Below, piece by piece: positions 1-5,445 of a stretch of DNA of 5,462 nt. Position numbers and translations under genes: made by a program. Source of the stretch: Gemmatimonadales bacterium. GTDB taxonomy: Bacteria > Gemmatimonadota > Gemmatimonadetes > Gemmatimonadales > GWC2-71-9. Numbering within the stretch: position 1 is the stretch's first letter; each line of letters begins with the position of its first letter. Below the pieces are notes generated by a model. It was not told the DNA's origin. It saw only the letters and a program-made list of their open reading frames with translations, and ran no database searches. The stretch covers positions 1 to 5,462 of the forward strand of contig SPDF01000135.1 in assembly GCA_004525055.1 (NCBI GenBank). The letters are read 5' to 3'.

Positions 1-2
1 AC

Positions 3-590
3 TATGGGTTGATGGGGCCCAGCCCCGCCGTGGTCATGCGCGACGCCAACGGTACGGTGAGCGGTCAGGTGCTCGTCTGGTACCGCCGGTATGATCCGAT
101 CGAGGCCGGTGGAAACCCCGCGGCTGACAGCGCCGCGCAGTGGGGCCGGATGCAGTCGGCGATGGCCGCCGATCGGGCCAAGTTCGACAGCACCTACGGC
201 TGTACGTCGTGGGCCAAGGGCGACCAGGAGGGGAAGGCGTGGGTCTGCCGGGTCCCGGAGCAGCGCGGCCCCGTGAACTGGGCCGCTCAGTTGGCGCGCG
301 TCGACTCGCTCGCCATGGCCAGCCGAGCGGTGGAACAGGCCGGCGGTCGGCGTGGCGACCCCGTCGCACCGCCGCCGCCACAGAACCCCGGTGTCACTCC
401 CATGCGGCGGCGGGACGGGGCCTGCATGGACGGCGGCTCCTGGTACATCCAGACCCGCGACACGCGGGGTGCCAAGGTCATCGTCTCGCCACAGCCCGGC
501 GGTGGATGTCCGCAACCCGATGGGCCTGCCAAGGTGTACGACCAGGCCGGGTGGCAGATGCTGAAGGAGTTCATTGCGGCGGTGAGGTGA
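3..590 (+). CDS. Hypothetical protein, 5'-truncated by the window edge
   Basis: I do not recognise this protein. The frame is open to the left edge: the first visible codons read Y-G-L-M-G-P-S-P, and no Shine-Dalgarno precedes the TTG at 9 or the ATG at 12, so the real start probably lies upstream and only the last 196 residues or so are seen. The visible part begins with alternating hydrophobic residues that look like beta strands (QVLVWYRR), then an Ala-rich probable helix, a proline run (APPPPQNP) acting as a linker, and a C-terminal Gly/Cys-rich part ending in a short helix (WQMLKEFIAAVR). Four cysteines (in YGCTSW, VCRVP, GACMDG and GGCPQ) could form disulfides, which would fit an exported protein; any signal peptide would be off the window. 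It ends in TGA, and the next gene starts inside that stop as GTGA, so the two are probably translationally coupled. Coding potential is supported by the G/C-ending codons and the neat junction; function is unknown. Confidence 0.7.
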   Translation, partial: YGLMGPSPAVVMRDANGTVSGQVLVWYRRYDPIEAGGNPAADSAAQWGRMQSAMAADRAKFDSTYGCTSWAKGDQEGKAWVCRVPEQRGPVNWAAQLARVDSLAMASRAVEQAGGRRGDPVAPPPPQNPGVTPMRRRDGACMDGGSWYIQTRDTRGAKVIVSPQPGGGCPQPDGPAKVYDQAGWQMLKEFIAAVR

Positions 591-829
591 AGGCGTTTCG
601 GCGGGGAAGCGGGGAAGCGGGGAAGGTGGTTCTGCTCCTCGCCTTGCTGCTGGGGACCGGTTGCTCTGCCGACCACAAGACCAGTACGGGTCGAACCCAG
701 CGAGAGGCTGACAGCGTGATCGGTCAGTCGAACATCCCCGGCGCGTCGGGGGTCAAGAATGCGATGGACAGCCAGGATAGTGCGCGGGCGCGCGCCGCGG
801 CGCTCGATACCGTCGGAACCGGCGAATAA
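587..829 (+). CDS. Small putative lipoprotein (80 aa)
   Basis: A GTG start at 587 overlaps the TGA of the upstream gene (GTGA), which decides the start and suggests coupled translation. The product begins with a basic n-region (MKAFRRGSG), a hydrophobic stretch (VVLLLALLLGTG) and a cysteine at about residue 26 followed by SADHK. This looks like a type II lipoprotein signal, although Gly at -3 is not the usual Leu/Val/Ile, so lipidation is probable rather than certain. The mature part is only about 55 residues, hydrophilic and rich in Ser, Asp, Arg and Ala (IGQSNIPGASGV, then DSQDSARARAAALD). It has no further cysteine and no domain I know, so function is unknown. The signal-peptide coding part contains three perfect copies of an 8-bp repeat, a length that is not a multiple of three. 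A later GTG at 626 would give a signal without positive charge and is less likely. It ends in TAA. Confidence 0.6.
   Translation: MKAFRRGSGEAGKVVLLLALLLGTGCSADHKTSTGRTQREADSVIGQSNIPGASGVKNAMDSQDSARARAAALDTVGTGE
601..624 (+). repeat. 8-bp tandem repeat, GCGGGGAA x3, within the lipoprotein signal sequence
   Basis: Three perfect head-to-tail copies of GCGGGGAA lie in the n-region codons of the small lipoprotein gene. Because the unit is eight bases, gain or loss of one copy would shift the reading frame upstream of the hydrophobic core. Three copies is a low number, so instability is only a possibility. Confidence 0.75.
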
Positions 830-926
830 TCACCTCCGTTTAAGGATTCCGCGCTTCCGGCGCTTGTTTGATCATGACGGATTCCGCACGGATTCCGCGC
901 AATGGTAGGCGTTACCCTCTTCCTCC
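830..926 (+). promoter_or_regulatory. Intergenic region, probable promoter/operator area for the secreted-protein gene
   Basis: This is the only sizeable non-coding gap in the left-hand gene run. It contains three copies of GGATTCCGC (starting at 844, 879 and 890) and a TGATCA palindrome at 869-874. The second and third copies are one helical turn apart. A TTGTTT at 864-869 could be a -35 element, but I see no convincing -10 box at the right distance, so no promoter is called precisely. There is no clear hairpin plus T-run after the stop at 829 either, so the upstream genes may read through. Confidence 0.35.
877..898. repeat. 11-bp perfect tandem repeat (ACGGATTCCGC x2), candidate operator
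   Basis: ACGGATTCCGC occurs twice back to back at 877-887 and 888-898. A third partial copy (GGATTCCGCGC) lies at 844-854. The 11-bp period is close to one turn of B-DNA, so a protein binding both copies would sit on the same face of the helix. The repeat lies 42-63 bases before the ATG at 940. The repetition is seen directly; the operator role is inference. Confidence 0.55.
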
Positions 927-932
927 GGAGGA
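927..932 (+). promoter_or_regulatory. Shine-Dalgarno site (GGAGGA) deciding the ATG at 940
   Basis: GGAGGA lies seven bases before the ATG at 940, ideal spacing, and that ATG opens directly into a signal peptide. This makes 940 the start rather than the in-frame ATGs at 868 and 874. The site is the right half of a perfect 12-bp palindrome, TCCTCCGGAGGA (921-932), whose left half resembles the anti-Shine-Dalgarno sequence. Confidence 0.8.
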
Positions 933-939
933 CGCCGTC

Positions 940-1554
940 ATGCATCGCATTCAAATCCTGCTGATCACCTTCCTGCTCGCCCCGCTCTCCCTTCACGCAC
1001 AGCAGTCGGTGCAGCCGTCGACCGCCAAGCTCTCGGCGACGACCTTCCCCGTCCTGCTCGCCACCTTCCTCGCCGATTCCGGCGTGGCGACGCGCGGCCT
1101 TTCCTGGGGCGTCGCGGGGAACATCCCAGTGAAGTGGACCACGACCAAGCCCACCAAGCCCACGTGGGACGTTGGCCCTGGGATCAACCTCCAACATGAG
1201 GGGCAGGTCCGGGTCGAGGTGGCTGACACGACCATCCTCGACATGACGCTGGTCGTGTACGGGAACAGCGCCGGCATTCAGCGGGTCGGCGTATCGTGGG
1301 ACATGAACGAATTGCCCGGCGAGCGGGCCGAGGGACTGCTGACGTCGGCGGGATGGCTTCTGAAGCCCCTGAAGTGCACCCGTGCGGCGGAGGGCTACAG
1401 CTTCGGCAACCTCCTCTTCGCGGCGAAGGCGCCGGGCAAGACCGGCTCCGGCCTCCTCGAGAACTGGAACTGTGCGCATGACGGCTGCACCGCCACGATG
1501 ACCATCTACTACCGCAAGGCGGATGTGCCGCAGATCGACTGTGTGGGGACGTGA
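940..1554 (+). CDS. Secreted hypothetical protein with four cysteines (204 aa)
   Basis: The start ATG at 940 is fixed by the GGAGGA seven bases upstream and by the Sec signal peptide that follows: MHR, a hydrophobic core (ILLITFLLAPLSL), then HA-QQ with a likely signal peptidase I cut after residue 19 or so. The mature protein should therefore be periplasmic or surface-exposed. It has no domain I can name. After a Thr/Ser/Pro-rich start it alternates charged and hydrophobic residues (QVRVEVADTTILDMTLVVYG), suggesting a beta-rich fold, and it contains four cysteines (LKCTRA, WNCAHDGCTA, IDCVGT) that could make two disulfides. The CxxxxC spacing in NCAHDGC is not the CxxCH of haem binding. The TGA stop overlaps the GTG of the next gene (GTGA), suggesting that the two are co-translated. 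An outer-membrane or adhesion role would be guesswork. Confidence 0.75.
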   Translation: MHRIQILLITFLLAPLSLHAQQSVQPSTAKLSATTFPVLLATFLADSGVATRGLSWGVAGNIPVKWTTTKPTKPTWDVGPGINLQHEGQVRVEVADTTILDMTLVVYGNSAGIQRVGVSWDMNELPGERAEGLLTSAGWLLKPLKCTRAAEGYSFGNLLFAAKAPGKTGSGLLENWNCAHDGCTATMTIYYRKADVPQIDCVGT

Positions 1555-2075
1555 CGCGGGCCGCGCTGCTGTATTGCGTAGCACTCTCAACCGCCTGCGC
1601 TGCGCCGGATTCCACCGATCCGCCTGGCCCGGCACTGCTGTTTGCACAGGATCGCGGGGGACTCTCGGCCGCTGAACGAGAGCTGATCTTCAAATCACTC
1701 TGGCTCGCGGTGGACTCGACGGGCACGGGCTTCGTCGATCAATCCTGCGGACAACCCGCCGATGCGGTCGTGACCTTCTCCGACTTGAATCACGACGGCC
1801 AGAAGGAAGTCCTCGTCATCTTCGGCAATACGTGCACCTCCGGCATGGCCGGAAGTTCAGCGCTGCTGTTCATCAAGGATTCCGCCGGTACCTATCAGCC
1901 CAACCTCGGGTTTCCCGCCGCCTCCGCCGACCCGCAGCCCACCTCCGATCTCGGCTACCCCGACCTCCTCATCGGCGGGCCCGGCTTCTGCTTCCCGACT
2001 TGGAGATGGAACGGCACGACCTACGAGTACCTGAAGAACGAGCCGCAGAGCCCGGGCGGCTGCGACAACAGGTAG
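1551..2075 (+). CDS. Putative lipoprotein with a DxNxDG (VCBS/FG-GAP-like) motif (174 aa)
   Basis: The GTG at 1551 overlaps the preceding TGA (GTGA). It opens into a short export signal (MTRAALLYCVALSTAC) followed by AAPDSTDPPGP; the cysteine at residue 16 may be a lipidation site, though the box LSTAC is not the strongest form, and signal peptidase I cleavage is an alternative. The centre holds FSDLNHDGQKEVLVIFGN. The D-x-N-x-D-G-x-x-E spacing matches EF-hand-like calcium loops of FG-GAP/VCBS-type repeats, but only one copy is present, so this is not a beta-propeller on its own. The following part (SSALLFIKD, YPDLLIGGPGFCFPTW, RWNGTTYEYLKNEP) resembles small exported proteins in which a DLNGDG strand is followed by a W-x-(F/W)-N-G-x-x-Y ending. 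Further cysteines at QSC, GNTC, GFC and GGC suggest disulfides outside the cytoplasm. Binding partner and role are unknown. It ends in TAG, useful evidence that TAG is a working stop here. Confidence 0.72.
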   Translation: MTRAALLYCVALSTACAAPDSTDPPGPALLFAQDRGGLSAAERELIFKSLWLAVDSTGTGFVDQSCGQPADAVVTFSDLNHDGQKEVLVIFGNTCTSGMAGSSALLFIKDSAGTYQPNLGFPAASADPQPTSDLGYPDLLIGGPGFCFPTWRWNGTTYEYLKNEPQSPGGCDNR

Positions 2076-2100
2076 GCGGGGCCGGGGGACACGCAATTCC

Positions 2101-2179
2101 TGTCATTGCGATGCCACGTAGTGGCCGAAGCAATCTCGATTGCTTCGTCGGCCCCTGCCGGGTCCTCCTCGCAATGACA
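2101..2179. repeat. REP/MITE-like nested palindrome between convergent genes
   Basis: The outer arms TGTCATTGCG (2101-2110) and CGCAATGACA (2170-2179) are exact 10-bp inverted repeats. Inside them, GAAGCAATC (2127-2135) and GATTGCTTC (2138-2146) form a 9-bp stem with a two-base spacer, extended by GGCC (2123-2126) and GGCC (2150-2153) across a three-base bulge. This matches the common style of dispersed repeats with ATTGCGAGG...GAAGCAATC ends seen in many bacterial genomes, which are small non-autonomous elements; that assignment is from memory. There is no coding capacity. The element lies 25 bases past the stop of the + strand gene and 26 bases past the stop of the kinase, so its RNA hairpin could help end transcription from both sides, although there is no T-run typical of an intrinsic terminator. 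Confidence 0.8.
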
Positions 2180-2205
2180 GCAGGCTCGTGCACCGACCTT
2201 CGGCC

Positions 2206-4572
2206 CTACTGCCCCGTATCCGCCAACTCCGCCTTGAATTTCGCCGCCTTTTCCGGCTGCCCCAGCGTGTCGTAGATCGCGGCGAGGTCGATGCGCGCCG
2301 CCCGCAGGAATCCATTGCCCGGCGCCGCCGTCGGCACCAGGATGTCGTAGCCTGCCAGTGTCTCCGGCTCCGCCTCACGGAACCGTCGTTGCCGGAGCAG
2401 CGCTCTCCCCAGTTTGATATGTGCGATGGCGGTCGTCGGATGCTCAGGCGGCAGCGTCGCTCCGTACATCGCGATCGCTTCCCGGAATAGTGGTTCCGCT
2501 TCGGCATACTGCCGGTTGCCGGTGTACGCGCTCGCCGTGTTCGACAGCGCGATGCCGATCAGGTAGTGCTTGCCTCCGTAGGCTGACCGGTAGATCTCCA
2601 CCATCTGGGTGAAGTAGGCGATCGCCTCGTCGTACCGGTCTTCCCCCACCGCGATGTTCCCCAATTCGTTGATGGTCGAGGCCACCACCGGGTGCATCGG
2701 CCCATAGACCCGCTCGCGGATCGCGAGCGCCTCCTGCAGCAGCGAGTCGGCTTCCGCGTTGCGCTTCTGGTACACCAGCGCGCGGGCCAGCAGGGTGAGC
2801 CCCGCCGCGGTCTTCGGGTGTTCGTTGCCGTACCACGCCCGGGTGATCTCGAGCGCCTGGCGGTCGTACGCCTCTGCCGCGGGGTAATCCCCCCGCTCCA
2901 GCTGTGTGGCGCCGAGGTTGATGAGGTCCTCCGCCACCATCGGGTGGCGGTCCCCGTAGAGCCGCCGGCTCATCGCGAGTACAAGTGTATTCAGCGAGTC
3001 CGCGGTGTCGTAGTGGCCGGCGTAGAAGTGGGTACTGGCCAACTGACTCATGTTGCCCGCCAGCTCGGGTGAGTCGCCCACCGCGGCGATCCCCACCAAT
3101 TCCTCCTGCACCGCGATGGCCTCGTCGTACGCGCCGCGATCCTGCAGCACCTGTCCCAGCGCCGAGAGGGCCCGGCCCACCGCCGGATGGTCGGAGGGCA
3201 GCGCCTGACGGTCGAGCGCCAATCCTTCCCGGATCAACGTCTCGCCCTCCTCGTACCGGGCCTGTTCCCCCCGGAGCTCTCCCAGTGCCACGTACGCCTC
3301 CGCGACGTCCGGGTGTGACGGGCCGAGCAGGGCGCGCCGTCGCTCGAGTGACAGGGTGAGCAGTGAGTCGGCGCGCGGCAGGTTGCCCAGTTGCCGGGAG
3401 ATGGTGCCGAGGGTCTGATAGAGTTCCGCCTGGACTGCCGGCTCGCCGTCGAGGTTGCGCGCCTCCTTGATGCCACGGTCCACCAGCGTGACGACGCGCA
3501 GGCTGTCGGCCGGCCCGACCGCTTCGTCGCCCCCCTGGAACAGCGCCACCATGTACTGCTGAATCCGCTGGGTGCGCGCCGCCTCCGCCACCGCCAGGTT
3601 GCGGGCCCGCGTGAGCCGTACGGTGTAGAACACGACCGTGCCGAGGAGCAGGACCAGGACCGCCGCCGCCGCGGTGACGGCGCCGCGGTTACGCCGGACG
3701 AACTTCCCCATCCGATATCGCATCGAGTCGGGGCGGGCCTCGAGCGGCTCCCCTTCGAGGTAGTGCTCGATGTCCCGGATCAGCGCCTCGACCGTCTGAT
3801 AGCGCCGCGCCGACTCCTTGTGCATAGCGGTCAGGCAGAGCATGTCGAGGTCGCTCCAGGAGGTATGCGCCCGCGAACGTCCCTGGGGCCGGACCACTGA
3901 CGCGGTCGCCGGGCGCCGCACCACCGCCGACGGCCTGTCGGGATTCCGCTCCACGACGATCGAGAGCGCCTCGGCGGGCGTCTTGTTGGCCAGGTCGTGG
4001 GGTGGCTGGCCCGTCAGGAGCTCATAGAGAATGACGCCGAGGGAGTACACGTCGGACTGAATCCCCACCCGCGCGCCGAGAATCTGTTCCGGTGCCGCGT
4101 AGGCCGGCGTCATCATCCGGAGCCCGGTCCGGGTCTGGTCCACGGTGCCTTCCGCTTCCTCCAGGTGCTTCGCGATCCCGAAATCGAGCAGCTTCACCGT
4201 GCCGTCGGCGGTGACCAGGATGTTCGATGGCTTGAGGTCGCGGTGGATGACGGCCTGTCCGTGTGCGTGCTGCACCGCTTCGCAGACGGCGCGGAAGAGC
4301 TCGAGCCGCCCTTCGATCGTGGTGGCGTGGGTGCGGCAGTATTCGGTGAGGGGGACGCCCTCCACGTACTCCATGACGAACCATGGCGTTCCGTCGGGGA
4401 GGGTGTCGGCGTCGTGCAACTGCGCAATGGAGGGATGGTGGAGCTGGGCGAGGGTGCGCTGCTCGGCCGCGAACCGTTCCCGCCGGGCGGGGGACAGCCA
4501 CGCATCGCGCAGGATCTTGATGGCCGCCACACTGCCAAGGTCGCTGCGACGGGCGAGGTACACGACGCCCAT
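2206..4572 (-). CDS. Transmembrane Ser/Thr protein kinase with TPR tail (catalytic and sensor body, downstream of an in-frame stop)
   Basis: Pkn-type bacterial Hanks kinase. I number residues from the full frame start at 4857 (883 codons). Visible motifs: glycine loop LLGEGGMGVV (90-99), the ATP-binding lysine in AAIK (114), a likely alpha-C glutamate (about 132), HRDLKPSN (205-212, catalytic Asp 207), DFG (225-227), a Ser/Thr-bearing activation loop and AAPEQ (254-258), all intact. A juxtamembrane stretch (MGKFVRRNRG) leads to one membrane helix (about 392-413). Some ten 42-residue TPR units follow (about 455-880) with the recurring pattern HPxVAxxLxxLG, usually a protein-binding scaffold. 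With the kinase at the N-terminus, the TPR part would be outside the cytoplasmic membrane. The first ATG after the in-frame TAG (4572) lies inside the glycine loop, so a product starting there lacks strand beta1 and most of the loop; this start is almost certainly not the ancestral one. ATP binding would be impaired unless the TAG is read through. The gene ends in TAG (2206-2208). Confidence 0.85.
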   Translation of the reverse strand: MGVVYLARRSDLGSVAAIKILRDAWLSPARRERFAAEQRTLAQLHHPSIAQLHDADTLPDGTPWFVMEYVEGVPLTEYCRTHATTIEGRLELFRAVCEAVQHAHGQAVIHRDLKPSNILVTADGTVKLLDFGIAKHLEEAEGTVDQTRTGLRMMTPAYAAPEQILGARVGIQSDVYSLGVILYELLTGQPPHDLANKTPAEALSIVVERNPDRPSAVVRRPATASVVRPQGRSRAHTSWSDLDMLCLTAMHKESARRYQTVEALIRDIEHYLEGEPLEARPDSMRYRMGKFVRRNRGAVTAAAAVLVLLLGTVVFYTVRLTRARNLAVAEAARTQRIQQYMVALFQGGDEAVGPADSLRVVTLVDRGIKEARNLDGEPAVQAELYQTLGTISRQLGNLPRADSLLTLSLERRRALLGPSHPDVAEAYVALGELRGEQARYEEGETLIREGLALDRQALPSDHPAVGRALSALGQVLQDRGAYDEAIAVQEELVGIAAVGDSPELAGNMSQLASTHFYAGHYDTADSLNTLVLAMSRRLYGDRHPMVAEDLINLGATQLERGDYPAAEAYDRQALEITRAWYGNEHPKTAAGLTLLARALVYQKRNAEADSLLQEALAIRERVYGPMHPVVASTINELGNIAVGEDRYDEAIAYFTQMVEIYRSAYGGKHYLIGIALSNTASAYTGNRQYAEAEPLFREAIAMYGATLPPEHPTTAIAHIKLGRALLRQRRFREAEPETLAGYDILVPTAAPGNGFLRAARIDLAAIYDTLGQPEKAAKFKAELADTGQ

Positions 4573-4644
4573 GCCTCCTTCGCCCAGCAGCCTGGTGATG
4601 CGGTACGGCCCAAAATCGGTGAGAGGGAGCTCGGCGGTGTCGAC

Positions 4645-4647
4645 CTA
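4645..4647 (-). other. In-frame TAG (amber) codon interrupting the kinase gene
   Basis: On the minus strand the codons run gtc-ttc-TAG-gtc-gac, with homologous-looking kinase sequence in the same frame on both sides. No frameshift is needed to join them. One base change at this codon restores the frame (for example to CAG, GAG, AAG or TGG). TAG also ends this gene (2206-2208) and the + strand gene at 2073-2075. Confidence 0.9.
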
Positions 4648-4857
4648 GAAGACCCGCGCCGCGACTTGGGCCAGGTCGCCGTCCAGAGGGGAGGCGCCGG
4701 CCGAATCTGCCTCCAGCATGCGGGACACCTCGTCCGCCAGCGCCTGGTCGTCCCCGGCCGCCCCGGCGAGGAATTGTCGCCGCTCCTCCGGTCGCCGGTC
4801 GAGTGCCTCGTGGAACAGCCGCTGGATCAACGCCCAGCGCTCGGCGTCCATGCTCAT
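4645..4857 (-). CDS. N-terminal leader of the Ser/Thr kinase, cut off by an amber codon (70 aa)
   Basis: The ATG at 4857 overlaps the sigma factor stop (ATGA), which decides the start; an ATG two codons later (4851) is an alternative. The 70 residues begin MSMDAERWALIQRLFHEALD and continue to RRQFLAGAAGDDQAL and EVSRMLEADSAG. This is the usual helical leader found before the catalytic domain in kinases paired with ECF sigma factors (pattern WxxIxxLFxxAL...RxxFL...DxxLxxEVxxLLxAD). It belongs to the same reading frame as the kinase body: after the TAG at 4645-4647 the frame continues as VDTAELPLTDFGPYRITRLL straight into the glycine loop. So this is not a separate small gene but the first part of one split gene. 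If translation stops here, the product is a lone leader peptide without catalytic function. A GGAG about 14 bases upstream is a weak ribosome site, consistent with translational coupling to the sigma gene. Confidence 0.8.
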   Translation of the reverse strand: MSMDAERWALIQRLFHEALDRRPEERRQFLAGAAGDDQALADEVSRMLEADSAGASPLDGDLAQVAARVF

Positions 4858-5432
4858 GCCGTGCGGCCGAGCTCCGCCCCGAGCCACGCCCTGGCGGCGC
4901 GCCAGTCGCGCAGGACCGTGGCCTCCGACACCTTGAGCAGGGCCGCCGTCTCCGCCGCATCGAGCCCGCCGAAGAAGCGGCACTCGATCATCATCGCCTG
5001 GCGGGGGCTGAGGCGTGCGAGCTTCTCGAGGGCCTCATCGAGGTGGAGGACGTCGTCGGCGTCCGCCGGTGCGGCGCCGAGAGCCTCGTCGAAGGTCACC
5101 AGGGCCCTGCCGTCGCCCCGCTTCTGCGCGTTCCGCTTCCGGGCGGCCTCCACCAGCACCTGTCGCATGGCGCGCGCGGCGATCCGGGTGAAGTGGAGCC
5201 GGGAGAGGGGGGACTGGGGCGGTGAGGCGGTCAGCTTGATCCACGCCTCGTTGACCAGCGCGGTCGGGCTCAGGGTGAGCCCGGGATCGTCGCGGCCGAC
5301 GCTTGACGCCAGCCGGCGGAGTTCCTGGTAGGTGGCGGTGAAGAGCCGGTCCAGCCCCTCCCGGTCTCCGGGGAGCAGCACCAGTTCGTCCCCGCCCGAT
5401 TCCAGCACCGCGGGGGGATCGCGATGGGGCAT
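4854..5432 (-). CDS. ECF-type RNA polymerase sigma factor (TIGR02999/PF07638-like, 192 aa)
   Basis: An extracytoplasmic-function sigma factor of the sigma70_ECF group that typically sits beside Ser/Thr kinases; it would direct RNA polymerase to a small set of promoters. Region 2 spans about residues 25-105: LFTATYQELRRLA, the group hallmark SPTALVNEAWIKL (55-67), and HFTRIAARAMRQVLVEAARKR (80-100), which covers the -10-contacting helices. Region 4 spans about 130-188: LDEALEKLARLSPRQAMMIECRFFGGLDAAETAALLKVSEATVLRDWRAARAWL in the translation, with the helix-turn-helix at about 158-180. A Gly/Asp/Ala-rich linker lies between. Length (192) is normal for the group. The ATG at 5432 is chosen because AGGAA lies eight bases upstream; a TTG at 5459 has no such site. 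Its TGA overlaps the kinase ATG (ATGA). No anti-sigma factor with a zinc or membrane motif is present, so the kinase is the likely signalling partner, by inference from context. Confidence 0.92.
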   Translation of the reverse strand: MPHRDPPAVLESGGDELVLLPGDREGLDRLFTATYQELRRLASSVGRDDPGLTLSPTALVNEAWIKLTASPPQSPLSRLHFTRIAARAMRQVLVEAARKRNAQKRGDGRALVTFDEALGAAPADADDVLHLDEALEKLARLSPRQAMMIECRFFGGLDAAETAALLKVSEATVLRDWRAARAWLGAELGRTA

Positions 5433-5440
5433 GACGGTTT

Positions 5441-5445
5441 TTCCT
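5441..5445 (-). promoter_or_regulatory. Shine-Dalgarno (AGGAA) of the sigma factor gene
   Basis: On the minus strand AGGAA is followed by eight bases (mostly A then CCGTC) and the ATG at 5432. This supports that ATG over the upstream in-frame TTG. Only 17 more bases of upstream sequence are in the window, so the promoter cannot be seen. Confidence 0.65.

Noticed and set aside
868..939. ATG at 868 or 874 as the start of the secreted-protein gene
   Set aside because: These would place 22-24 hydrophilic residues before the signal peptide and would put the 11-bp repeats inside the coding region. The ATG at 940 has an ideal Shine-Dalgarno.
724..1647. A 307-codon - strand frame opposite the secreted-protein gene
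   Set aside because: The + strand gene here has a strong ribosome site, a signal peptide and a coupled downstream gene. The antisense frame has none of these and reads as Arg-rich low-complexity sequence.
2101..2179. Classical intrinsic terminator
   Set aside because: The palindrome could form strong hairpins, but no run of T follows on either strand, so I kept it as a repeat element with a possible terminating side effect.
4645..4647. Amber codon reassigned to an amino acid throughout the organism
   Set aside because: TAG ends this same gene at 2206-2208 and the gene at 1551-2075, in both cases where the protein plausibly finishes.
4022..4960. A 312-codon - strand frame that runs through the amber codon without a stop, considered as a frameshift bypass
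   Set aside because: Its translation is Arg/Pro/Gly-rich and unlike any kinase. Using it would need two compensating shifts, while the kinase frame on both sides of the TAG is already the same.
3997..5331. A 444-codon open frame on the + strand, antisense to the sigma factor and the kinase N-terminal half
   Set aside because: It lies opposite two genes with clear family motifs, has no Shine-Dalgarno, and its translation is Arg/Gly/Val-rich without domain-like sequence. Long antisense frames are expected in GC-rich genes.
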